From assembly GCA_028408795.1 (NCBI GenBank), contig JAOOLP010000012.1, positions 1-24,808 on the forward strand: a DNA stretch of 24,808 bases, read 5' to 3'. Origin of the DNA: Candidatus Pelagibacter sp. (GTDB lineage: Bacteria; Pseudomonadota; Alphaproteobacteria; Pelagibacterales; Pelagibacteraceae). Positions 6,580-14,706 of the stretch are shown here, in pieces (the stretch's first letter is position 1; each line of letters begins with the position of its first letter). Under the pieces are notes generated by a model that made no database searches, was not told the DNA's origin, and saw nothing but the letters and a program-made list of their open reading frames with translations. Position numbers and translations under genes: made by a program.

Positions 6580-8904
6580 ATGAATCAAACTATTCAGAAT
6601 AAGATAAAAGACAAAATTCAAGAAGATATTTCTCCAACTCGAAATTTATCAGGCGTACATCTAAAAATAGTTTTTGGTATAGCAATACTCTGGACATTAT
6701 TTCAGCTTTGGTATGCCTCTCCTTTTCCTTTTTGGTTTAACTTTGGAATGTTTAAAGGATTACCTGCTAGAGCCATACATTTAGGTTTCGCACTTACACT
6801 TACATTTTTAATTTTTCCTATTGTACGAGGGAAGAGAATATCTCTTTTTGATATTTTTATAAGTATTGTCGCTGCATTCTGTTGTCTTTATATTTATTTT
6901 TTTTATGATGATCTTGTTAATAGGGGCGGGATACTTTTAGTTAAAGAGATATTCGGATTTAAAGTTCCTGTAGAGCTTATTATTGGGGCAACAGGTATTT
7001 TAATTCTTTTAGAGGCCACAAGAAGAGCCATCGGATTACCATTAGTAATAATTGCTATTTGTTTTCTTTTATTTTCTTATTTTGGTAAATATGCGCCAGA
7101 TATTATTTCTCACGGTGGTCTATCTGTCAAAAGATTAGTTGGCTTCCAATGGTTTGATCAAGAGGCAATTTTTGGAATACCTATAGGCGTATCTGTTGAT
7201 TTCATATTTTTATTTGTTCTTTTTGGAGCTTTATTGGAAACAGCTGGAGGAGGAAAATACTTCTTAGATTTAGCATTTGCTATGGTTGGTAAGATGCGAG
7301 GAGGACCTGCCAAAGCAGCAATTTTAGGATCTGGAATGACAGGTATGATTTCAGGTTCTTCAATTGCAAACACAGTAACAACAGGAACTTTTACAATCCC
7401 GATTATGAAAAAAACTGGATTCTCCCAAGAAAAGGCAGGGGCAATTGAAGTTTCATCATCTGTTAATGGTCAAATCATGCCACCAGTTATGGGAGCCGCA
7501 GCTTTCGTTATGGCAAGTTTTATTGGTGTTACTTATTTTGAAGTTGTCAAACATGCATTTTTACCAGCTATCATTTCATATATTGCTCTATTTTATATAT
7601 CTCATCTAGAGGCTCTTAAATTAGGACTTAAAGGTATGGATGATGCAGATGTTCCTCATCTTAAGAGAACTTTTTTATCTGGATTGCATTTTTTAATACC
7701 AATTTTTGTTTTAATTTTTTTACTAGTTTACATGAGGTACACAGCAGGTTTTTCAATTTTTTATGCAACTATTTCTTTGATCCTGGTGAATTTAATAAAT
7801 CGTATTATTAAAAACTCAGATTATAAAACAGGCTTAATCGAATGGTGGAACCAAACAATTGTAGGTCTTCAAAAAGGTGCAATTAACATGGTAGGAGTTG
7901 GAATAGCGATTGCCACTGCAGGTATAATAGTGGGAGCGGTAGGATCTACAGGGCTAAGCACTAATTTAATTATAGTCATCGAGACAATAGCAAGAGATAA
8001 TGTAATCATATTAATTTTATTAACTATTATTCTTTGTTTGCTTCTAGGAATGGGTCTTCCAACGACTGCAAACTATGTAGTTGTGGCATCTTTAATGGCT
8101 ACAGTTTTGGTTGATGTTGGTAATGCTTCAGGTTTTATTTTCCCGTTAATTGCTGTTCACTTATTTGTATTTTACTTTGGATTAATGGCTGATGTTACAC
8201 CTCCTGTCGGTTTGGCATCATATGCAGCAGCAGCAATTTCTGGTGGCGATCCTCTAAGAACAGGGCTTCAAGCTATTTGGTACAGTTTAAGAACAGGAAT
8301 TCTACCGATCGTCTTTTTATTTAACCATGAACTTTTATTAATCGGAGTAGACAGTATCTGGCAAGCTTTATTAGTTATAGTTACTTCATTAATCGGAATT
8401 TTAGTTTTTACAGCAGCCACACAACAATGGTTCATTAATAAATTAAGGTGGTATGAGACTATAGCTTTCTTAATCATATCTTTATCTTTTTTAGCACCAG
8501 ATTATGTTTTAGGTAAATTTTATCCAAAATTTAATGAACAGAAACTTTCAGCAAAAAGTATTCAAAATTTATCTTTTGATCCTTCAAAAGAAGTTCATAT
8601 AAAAGTCACACGAGTTACTGAATATGGAGAAAGATACAAATTATTTGTAATCGATAAAGGAAAATTTGAAAATAATTATAATCTTGAAGAATTCGGAGTG
8701 ATATTAGTAGATCAGAACGACCAACTCACTGTAGATAAATTAAATTGGAAAGGGGAGGCAAAAAAATCTGGTATTCAAATGGGTGATATTATAAGTAATT
8801 TTAAAATCGAAAACCCAGAAAGGCCAAATAAAGCTATCGTTTATCCTTTTGCGTTAGTTTTTTTATTGTTTATTGGTTATCTTAATTACAGAAGAAAAGT
8901 TTAA
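6580..8904 (+). CDS. Fused TRAP transporter permease (small plus large subunit) with C-terminal DUF3394-like region
   Basis: 774 residues with many membrane segments. The N-terminal quarter is the DctQ-like four-helix part and residues of about 190-640 are the DctM-like transport part. Signatures are GSGMTGMISGSSIANTV, VNGQIMPPVMGAAAFVMASF, GMGLPTTANYVV and MADVTPPVGLASYAAAAISG. Such 4TM/12TM fusions pair with TAXI receptors, as here. The last 100 or so residues form a soluble segment containing a PDZ-like stretch (EAKKSGIQMGDIISNF) and end in one more membrane helix followed by YRRKV, resembling the DUF3394 tail of TAXI permeases. It performs ion-coupled uptake across the inner membrane. The stop overlaps the convergent thioesterase gene by 4 bases. 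Family call is firm, substrate unknown. Confidence 0.94.
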   Translation: MNQTIQNKIKDKIQEDISPTRNLSGVHLKIVFGIAILWTLFQLWYASPFPFWFNFGMFKGLPARAIHLGFALTLTFLIFPIVRGKRISLFDIFISIVAAFCCLYIYFFYDDLVNRGGILLVKEIFGFKVPVELIIGATGILILLEATRRAIGLPLVIIAICFLLFSYFGKYAPDIISHGGLSVKRLVGFQWFDQEAIFGIPIGVSVDFIFLFVLFGALLETAGGGKYFLDLAFAMVGKMRGGPAKAAILGSGMTGMISGSSIANTVTTGTFTIPIMKKTGFSQEKAGAIEVSSSVNGQIMPPVMGAAAFVMASFIGVTYFEVVKHAFLPAIISYIALFYISHLEALKLGLKGMDDADVPHLKRTFLSGLHFLIPIFVLIFLLVYMRYTAGFSIFYATISLILVNLINRIIKNSDYKTGLIEWWNQTIVGLQKGAINMVGVGIAIATAGIIVGAVGSTGLSTNLIIVIETIARDNVIILILLTIILCLLLGMGLPTTANYVVVASLMATVLVDVGNASGFIFPLIAVHLFVFYFGLMADVTPPVGLASYAAAAISGGDPLRTGLQAIWYSLRTGILPIVFLFNHELLLIGVDSIWQALLVIVTSLIGILVFTAATQQWFINKLRWYETIAFLIISLSFLAPDYVLGKFYPKFNEQKLSAKSIQNLSFDPSKEVHIKVTRVTEYGERYKLFVIDKGKFENNYNLEEFGVILVDQNDQLTVDKLNWKGEAKKSGIQMGDIISNFKIENPERPNKAIVYPFALVFLLFIGYLNYRRKV

Positions 8905-9290
8905 AGAATTTTCCAAGTACCAGATGCAGTAGCTACTATTTTTTCTGCACCAAATATTTCACTATTTATAAAAACTAATGTTTTTGTTCGCTTTAAAATT
9001 TTAACTTTTCCTACTAATGTTTCATTTAATTTCCCCGCAGAAATAAACTTTATATCTAAATTAATTGTAACACATCTTTTATTTCCTGCTGCGATGTGTG
9101 CTGCATTCCCCATGCCAGTATCAGCAATTGTAGCAATGAATCCACCGTGAGCTATCCCACCAGTGTTTAAAAAACTTTCTATAACTTTAATACTAAATTC
9201 ATAATCTGATTCATTTATCTTTTTAAAAGATAAATCTCCAATATTTTGCATAAAACCTTTTTTAGTTTCGTCCATAATATTTTTTATCAT
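8901..9290 (-). CDS. PaaI-like hotdog-fold acyl-CoA thioesterase
   Basis: 129 residues. The GGIAHGGFIATIADTGMG segment is the PaaI/YbgC-type hotdog signature (HGG on the loop, Asp in ADTG at the long helix), followed by VTINLDIKFISAG strands and a terminal ASGTWKIL. Members hydrolyse acyl-CoA thioesters in the cytosol; specificity cannot be read. It is last in the minus-strand pyruvate dehydrogenase operon. The longest start (9290) overlaps the upstream exporter gene by 29 bases. The internal Met at residue 6 (9275) overlaps by 14, and the Met at residue 14 (9251) begins after that gene's stop, so the true start is open. The stop overlaps the convergent TRAP permease gene. Confidence 0.87.
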   Translation of the reverse strand: MIKNIMDETKKGFMQNIGDLSFKKINESDYEFSIKVIESFLNTGGIAHGGFIATIADTGMGNAAHIAAGNKRCVTINLDIKFISAGKLNETLVGKVKILKRTKTLVFINSEIFGAEKIVATASGTWKIL

Positions 9291-10164
9291 ATATTGGAGC
9301 TAGTTGAGAGAAAATTACAGCAACTAGCACTAATACTATTCCGAATATTTTTAGATCTGATAAGAATTGGCTTAATATTATCCATCCAAATATTGCAGCA
9401 AAAACACCCTCCAAAGAAAAAATGATTGCCACAGGTGCTGGAGATAGATTTTGTTGACTAAAAGCTTGTAATAAAAAAGCTATTCCACTAGATAAAACAC
9501 CAGCATAAAGAAGTTCATTTTTTTCCATTAATAAATTTCCTAGCGTGATATTTTCAAATGCTAAAGATGGTATTAAAGTAATCATAGAACCAAACAGACA
9601 AGCACCCATTGTTATAGTAATTGGATAATTAAATAACTTTAAAAATTTTGATAAGTAAACAATATGAAAAGCCCAAAAAAAAGCTCCTAGTAAGACCATT
9701 GCATCTCCTAATCTAACTGTCACATTGCTTGTTTCAGTAAGTAAAAACCCTCCGATTATGCAAACAAAAACAGAAGGCCAAACAGACCAATGAATTTGTT
9801 TAGAAAATAAAAAATAAGATATGGCAGGGACAATAAGAACATAAAATATTGTAAATATTGCTGCGTTTGCAACATCTGTATAAAGCAATGAGTATTGTTG
9901 TAATGCAAATCCTCCACTGAGAAAAAATCCCAAAAGAGTTAGATAAATTAGAAAAGTATTATAAGAAAATTTCTTTTCTTTAATCTTTTTAAACTCAAAA
10001 ATGAAAAAAAAAGGGATTAATGTAATAAAACCCAGAAACATTCTGCCAGCTGAAAAAGAAAAGGGTCCGATATAATCCATTCCCATGTCTTGAGCAATAA
10101 ATGCCGTACCCCATAAAAATGAACATGAGATAGCACAGATCAGAGAGATCAATTTTTTATTCAT
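9262..10164 (-). CDS. EamA-domain DMT-superfamily permease
   Basis: 300 residues with about ten hydrophobic helices arranged as two EamA repeats. The first repeat opens with CSFLWGTAFIAQDMGMDYIGPFSFSAGRMFLG, a typical EamA beginning, and the second contains GDAMVLLGAFFWAFHIVY and ends with SLEGVFAAIFGWIILSQ. Members are inner-membrane carriers, often exporters of amino acids or metabolites, but substrates are not predictable from sequence. The gene starts 23 bases after aceF and overlaps the thioesterase gene, so it is likely co-transcribed with pyruvate dehydrogenase. An overflow or metabolite-efflux role would fit but is only inference. Confidence 0.9.
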   Translation of the reverse strand: MNKKLISLICAISCSFLWGTAFIAQDMGMDYIGPFSFSAGRMFLGFITLIPFFFIFEFKKIKEKKFSYNTFLIYLTLLGFFLSGGFALQQYSLLYTDVANAAIFTIFYVLIVPAISYFLFSKQIHWSVWPSVFVCIIGGFLLTETSNVTVRLGDAMVLLGAFFWAFHIVYLSKFLKLFNYPITITMGACLFGSMITLIPSLAFENITLGNLLMEKNELLYAGVLSSGIAFLLQAFSQQNLSPAPVAIIFSLEGVFAAIFGWIILSQFLSDLKIFGIVLVLVAVIFSQLAPIYDKKYYGRN

Positions 10165-10187
10165 GATGTTTATTATTGTAATTTATA

Positions 10188-11447
10188 TTAAACAGCAAGC
10201 TTGAATGCGAAGTCTTTACCTAAACACTCGCTTAAATAAACACAAAATCTTGCACCTTCAGCGCCATCAATCAATCTATGATCATAAGATAAAGATAAAG
10301 GAAGTATTTTTCTTGAAACTATTTTCCCTTTTATTTTCACCAGTCTATCAAAAGTTTTTCCTACCCCGAGAATAGCTACTTCTGGTGGATTAATTATTGG
10401 AGTAAAGAAGGTTCCACCTATTCCTCCTAAACTTGAAATTGTCATTGACCCACCAAAAAACTCTTTTTTATCAATCTTCAATTCTCTACAAAGCTTACTA
10501 GTTTTTTTTAAAGCTTCTCCAATTTCTTTAATACTCATTTGATCAACATCCCTGATTTTAGGTACCATTAATCCATGGGGCGTATCAACCGCAAAACCTA
10601 TATGAAAATATTTTTTATAAACAATTTTATTTTGATTTGGATCAATAGAAGCATTAAAATTAGGAAACTCTTTTAAAGCACTAACTAGTGCCTTAGCTAT
10701 AAATGCTAGTGGAGTTACTTTAATAATTTCACCAGAGTAATAGTCATACAATGATGATCTAAATTGTTCCATCTCAGTTATATCTACTTCATCATGTTGA
10801 GTAACGTGTGGGATTTCAGTCCAAGACCTTACTAAGTGTGGTCCAGACAATCTTTTTACTCTAGGAATTTCTTTTATTTCAATCTGACCAAATTCCTCGT
10901 GATCAAACTCTTCTTTATATTCTTTTTTTTCAACTGTTCCTTTATTTACAGTTACTTGTGATCGAACAAATTCTTTTACGTCCTCTTCTGAGACTCTTCC
11001 TGATCTTTGGGAACCGGGAATTTCTAATACGTTGGCACCTAATTCTCTTGCGAATTTTCTTACTTTAGGACTAGCTAACTTTGTTCCTGTTCTTGTTATC
11101 TTTACAGCAGCTGGTGGAGGATTTTTTATCTTCTTAGGTTGATCTTTTTCTACATCAATTTTTTTTTCTGGGGTTTTTGCAGCAGGCTCTTTAACTTGCT
11201 TAACTTTTTCAGATGATTTTAAAGTCAAAATGAGGTCGCCTTGATTAACTTTATCACCTACTTTCACATTAATTTTATTAATAGTACCTGATTGTGTTGA
11301 TGGAACTTCAACACTAGATTTATCACTTTCAAGAGTAATTAAAGACTCATTTTTATTAATTGTTTGACCTTCTTTTACTAGCACTTCAATAATTTCTACA
11401 TCCTTAAAATCACCCATATCAGGAACTATAATTTTAAGATCAGACAT
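10188..11447 (-). CDS. aceF: Pyruvate dehydrogenase E2, dihydrolipoamide acetyltransferase
   Basis: 419 residues. One N-terminal lipoyl domain (about 3-78) has lipoyl Lys43 in ESDKSS. A Lys/Pro/Ala-rich linker follows, then a peripheral subunit-binding domain (about 123-162, ASPKVRKFARELGANV ... GRVSEEDV), and the catalytic acetyltransferase core from about 190, with active-site His390 and Asp394 in DHRLIDGAEGARF. It transfers the acetyl group from lipoyl to CoA and forms the core of the complex. The gene starts 2 bases after the E1 stop. Enterobacterial E2 has three lipoyl domains and this has one; a second copy is fused to E1 next door. No E3 (lpd) gene lies in the window, so E3 must come from elsewhere. 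Confidence 0.95.
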   Translation of the reverse strand: MSDLKIIVPDMGDFKDVEIIEVLVKEGQTINKNESLITLESDKSSVEVPSTQSGTINKINVKVGDKVNQGDLILTLKSSEKVKQVKEPAAKTPEKKIDVEKDQPKKIKNPPPAAVKITRTGTKLASPKVRKFARELGANVLEIPGSQRSGRVSEEDVKEFVRSQVTVNKGTVEKKEYKEEFDHEEFGQIEIKEIPRVKRLSGPHLVRSWTEIPHVTQHDEVDITEMEQFRSSLYDYYSGEIIKVTPLAFIAKALVSALKEFPNFNASIDPNQNKIVYKKYFHIGFAVDTPHGLMVPKIRDVDQMSIKEIGEALKKTSKLCRELKIDKKEFFGGSMTISSLGGIGGTFFTPIINPPEVAILGVGKTFDRLVKIKGKIVSRKILPLSLSYDHRLIDGAEGARFCVYLSECLGKDFAFKLAV

Positions 11448-11449
11448 AA

Positions 11450-14400
11450 TTATAAGTTAGCAGGAAATTCTTTTTCTTTATCGATTTTATATTTCTTAAT
11501 TGCCTTTTCAGCCTGATCAGAACCTATTAATTGTTCTTTAGCTAAAGCACTCAATGTGTAAGCAACAATATGTTCTTTATCAACCTCAAAAAACTTTCTC
11601 AAGTTTTTTCGAGTATCACTTCTTCCATAACCATCTGTCCCAAGAGAATAAAATGATTTTCCAGTATATGGTCTTATTTGATCTGAAAATGCTCTAGTGT
11701 AATCAGATGCAGCAACAATTGGACCCTCTCTTTTTTCTAAACATTTTTCTACGTGTGATTTCTTTTTTTTATTCGAATTTAATAAATTCCATCTTTCTGT
11801 CTCCATCCCATTTTTTCTTAATTCATTAAAACTTGTCACACTCCACACATCAGAGTCTATACCGTACTCCTTAGATAATATTTCACTTGCTGAAATTACC
11901 TCTCTTAAGATTGTACCTGAACCAAGAAGTTGTACCTTCGTTTTCCCTTTATTATTATTTTCTTTGAATAAATACATTCCCTTTAAAATTCCATCATCGC
12001 TACCTTTTGGTTTTTGAGGGTGAGAGTAATTTTCATTCATAGCTGTTATATAATAGAAAATATTTTCTTTTTTCTCGTGCATTCTTTTAAGACCATCTTG
12101 AAGTATGACTGCCATCTCGTAAGCGAATGTAGGATCATAACTTACACAATTTGGTATATTGGATGCTAACATATGACTATGACCATCTTGATGTTGAAGT
12201 CCTTCACCTGCTAAAGTTGTTCTTCCTGCGGTAGCTCCTATTAAAAAACCTCTAGCTTGGGAGTCACCTGCTGCCCATGCGAGATCTCCAACTCTTTGAA
12301 AACCAAACATAGAGTAAAAAATATAAATTGGTATCATTTCTAAATCGTGATTTGTGTAAGAAGTTCCAGCAGCTATCCAAGAAGACATCGCGCCAGACTC
12401 GTTAATACCCTCTTCTAATACTTGACCACTTTTATCTTCTCGATATGAACTTAATTGCTCTGAGTCAACAGGTTCATACTTCTGCCCTTCATGTGCATAA
12501 ATTCCAATTTTCTGAAAGAAACCTTCCATTCCAAAAGTTCTCGCTTCATCTGGAATTATTGGCACAAGTCTTGGTGACAAATTTTTGTCTCGCAGCAAAG
12601 CAGTTAACATTCTTACGAGTGCCATTGTAGTGGACATTTCTTTATCCCCTGTAGATTTCATGAAATTATCAAAAATATCTTTGGGAGGAGCCTTGATTGC
12701 TTTTGCAAAAGAAGATCTTTCTGGAATAAATCCACCAAGTTTAATTCTTTGTTCTTTTAAATACTTAATTTCTTCTGAATTTTCGCTGGGTTTATAATAT
12801 TCGATATTTTTAACTTGTTTATCTGTTAGAGGAACTCCAAACCTATCTCTATAATAAAGCAAATCCTCTTCATCCAATTTTTTTTGCTGATGAGTAGTAT
12901 TTATACTTTCTCCTGATTTACCCATTCCATATCCTTTAATAGTTTTAGCAAGTATCACAGTAGGAGTTCCAGTATGTTGCATCGCAGCATGGTAAGCTGC
13001 ATAAACTTTATGTGGATCATGTCCCCCTCTATTAAGTCTCCAAATATCTTTATCAGTCATTGAAGAAACTAGTTGTTTTAGTTCTGGATATTTTCCAAAA
13101 AAATTATTTCTAACATATTCACCACCTTTGGCCTTAAAAGCCTGATACTCACCATCGACACATTCGTTCATTCTTTTTACGAGTAAACCAGTTTTGTCTT
13201 TTGCTAATAATTGATCCCAATAAGATCCCCATATAACTTTAATTACATTCCAACCTGTTCCTCTGAAGCTTCCCTCTAGTTCCTGAATAATTTTACCGTT
13301 ACCTCGAACAGGACCATCTAATCTTTGAAGATTACAATTGATCACAAAAATTAAATTATCTAATTTTTCTCTCGCAGCCAAACCTATTGCACCTAAAGAC
13401 TCCGGTTCATCCATTTCACCATCTCCAAGGAAAACCCAAATTTTTCTTCCTTCATCTTTAACTAAACCTCTATTAATTAGATATTTCAAAAAACGTGCTT
13501 GATAGATGGCCATAATTGGTCCTAAGCCCATTGAGACTGTTGGAAACTGCCAAAAGTTTGGCATTAACCAAGGATGAGGATAAGAAGATAAACCTCCTTT
13601 AGCTACTTCTTGTCTAAAACCATCAAGTTGTTTAGTTGTCATTCTTCCCTCTAAAAATGCTCTAGCATACATACCTGGAGCAGAGTGACCTTGAAAATAA
13701 ATAAGATCTCCACCAAACTTATTATTTTTAGCTCTCCAGAAATGGTTCATTCCAACATCATATAAAGTTGCAGCAGATGCAAATGTTCCTATATGGCCTC
13801 CGAGCTCAGAACTTTTTTTATTAGCTTTTACAACCATAGCTGCCGCATTCCATCTAACATAAGCTCTGATTTTTTTTTCTATATTTTGATCGCCTGGGGA
13901 TTTTTTTTCTATCTCAGGCGGAATAGTATTTATGTAAGGAGTTGTTCTAGTATCTGGGAGAACTAACCCAGACTTATATGCTTGGTCTATTACTTTGTTT
14001 AAAAGATAACTTGCTCTTGGAGCTCCGTCATTTTCAATTACTGAATTTAATGACTCAATCCATTCATTTGTTTCAACTGGATCGATATCATCCTTAGAAG
14101 CTGGTTCAGCAAATACTTTTTTGACTTGCTTTACTGGATTTAAATTTCCGTTAGATTTAGGTTTTTCTTTAACCTCTTCCACTTTGGTTTCTTTAATTTT
14201 TGAAGAAGATTTTGTGGCTTGACCATTTTCTATTGTAGCTAGCAAACTACCTTCTGAAACTTTATCTCCAATTTTTACTTTTAGGTCTTTAATTTCTCCT
14301 GCAGAGGGGGAAGGAATTTCGATACTAGATTTGTCACTTTCAATAGTGACAATCGGATCATTTTTGTTAATTTTATCTCCAGGTTTAACCAGGACCTCAA

Positions 14401-14455
14401 TTACTTCTACATCTTTGAAATCACCGATATCAGGAACAGAAATATTTTGAGCCAT
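11450..14455 (-). CDS. aceE: Pyruvate dehydrogenase E1 (homodimeric AceE type) with an N-terminal lipoyl domain
   Basis: 1001 residues, about 115 more than E. coli AceE. Residues 3-77 are a complete lipoyl domain (VPDIGDFKDVEVIEVLVKPG; lipoyl Lys42 in ESDKSS). A charged linker spans about 80-120, and from about 124 the protein aligns with AceE (DPVETNEWIESLNSVI ... APRASYLLNKVIDQA). The thiamine diphosphate motif is GDGEMDEPES (344-353), with the usual LQRLDGPVRGNGKIIQELE downstream and AceE transketolase-type segments such as GLQHQDGHSH. It decarboxylates pyruvate and reductively acetylates lipoyl groups. The lipoyl domain shares about 60 percent identity with that of the neighbouring E2 by eye. 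Fusion of a lipoyl domain to this E1 type is unusual. First gene of aceE > aceF > exporter > thioesterase. Confidence 0.95.
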   Translation of the reverse strand: MAQNISVPDIGDFKDVEVIEVLVKPGDKINKNDPIVTIESDKSSIEIPSPSAGEIKDLKVKIGDKVSEGSLLATIENGQATKSSSKIKETKVEEVKEKPKSNGNLNPVKQVKKVFAEPASKDDIDPVETNEWIESLNSVIENDGAPRASYLLNKVIDQAYKSGLVLPDTRTTPYINTIPPEIEKKSPGDQNIEKKIRAYVRWNAAAMVVKANKKSSELGGHIGTFASAATLYDVGMNHFWRAKNNKFGGDLIYFQGHSAPGMYARAFLEGRMTTKQLDGFRQEVAKGGLSSYPHPWLMPNFWQFPTVSMGLGPIMAIYQARFLKYLINRGLVKDEGRKIWVFLGDGEMDEPESLGAIGLAAREKLDNLIFVINCNLQRLDGPVRGNGKIIQELEGSFRGTGWNVIKVIWGSYWDQLLAKDKTGLLVKRMNECVDGEYQAFKAKGGEYVRNNFFGKYPELKQLVSSMTDKDIWRLNRGGHDPHKVYAAYHAAMQHTGTPTVILAKTIKGYGMGKSGESINTTHQQKKLDEEDLLYYRDRFGVPLTDKQVKNIEYYKPSENSEEIKYLKEQRIKLGGFIPERSSFAKAIKAPPKDIFDNFMKSTGDKEMSTTMALVRMLTALLRDKNLSPRLVPIIPDEARTFGMEGFFQKIGIYAHEGQKYEPVDSEQLSSYREDKSGQVLEEGINESGAMSSWIAAGTSYTNHDLEMIPIYIFYSMFGFQRVGDLAWAAGDSQARGFLIGATAGRTTLAGEGLQHQDGHSHMLASNIPNCVSYDPTFAYEMAVILQDGLKRMHEKKENIFYYITAMNENYSHPQKPKGSDDGILKGMYLFKENNNKGKTKVQLLGSGTILREVISASEILSKEYGIDSDVWSVTSFNELRKNGMETERWNLLNSNKKKKSHVEKCLEKREGPIVAASDYTRAFSDQIRPYTGKSFYSLGTDGYGRSDTRKNLRKFFEVDKEHIVAYTLSALAKEQLIGSDQAEKAIKKYKIDKEKEFPANL

Positions 14456-14463
14456 AAATATCT

Positions 14464-14469
14464 ATTATA
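14464..14469 (-). promoter_or_regulatory. Possible -10 element for the aceE operon
   Basis: On the minus strand a perfect TATAAT lies 8 bases before the aceE ATG, with no recognisable -35 at the usual distance and no Shine-Dalgarno. If used, the transcript would start at or next to the ATG (leaderless). In such AT-rich DNA the hexamer could be chance. The rest of the gap (14470-14601) shows only an isolated plus-strand TTGACA at 14552-14557 with no good -10 and an imperfect inverted repeat GCGTGAA...TTTACGC. Confidence 0.25.
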
Positions 14470-14601
14470 AACTGGTTAGAAGATATTAAAAAGGGGACTA
14501 ATAATAAACAATTAATGAATAGTAGGTCAAATTGCGTGAATATTTCATTTTTTGACACATTTTACGCTATTTTTAGTCATCAAAGTTTTGTCAGATGAGG
14601 C

Positions 14602-14706
14602 ATGAAATGGTTGTTAGAACTATTATTTAAAAAAAAAGAAATCAAATCTGATAAAAAACTGATTGTTCAAAAAATTTTATTAAAGAAATATTTGATAAAA
14701 AACTAA
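14602..14706 (+). CDS. Possible 34-residue Lys/Leu-rich small ORF
   Basis: A short open frame beginning MKWLLELLFKKKEIKSDKKL and ending YLIKN, amphipathic and strongly basic. Its stop overlaps the stop of the convergent deacetylase gene by 4 bases, the tight packing seen elsewhere in this window. Against it: the only Shine-Dalgarno-like bases (GAGG) lie one base before the ATG, and short Lys/Leu/Ile frames arise easily in AT-rich DNA. No family is recognised. Confidence 0.28.
   Translation: MKWLLELLFKKKEIKSDKKLIVQKILLKKYLIKN

Noticed and set aside
14521..14600. TTGACA at 14552 and an imperfect GCGTGAA/TTTACGC repeat as a plus-strand promoter or small RNA
   Set aside because: No acceptable -10 at 16-18 bases, the repeat has a 20-base-plus loop, and no terminator follows.
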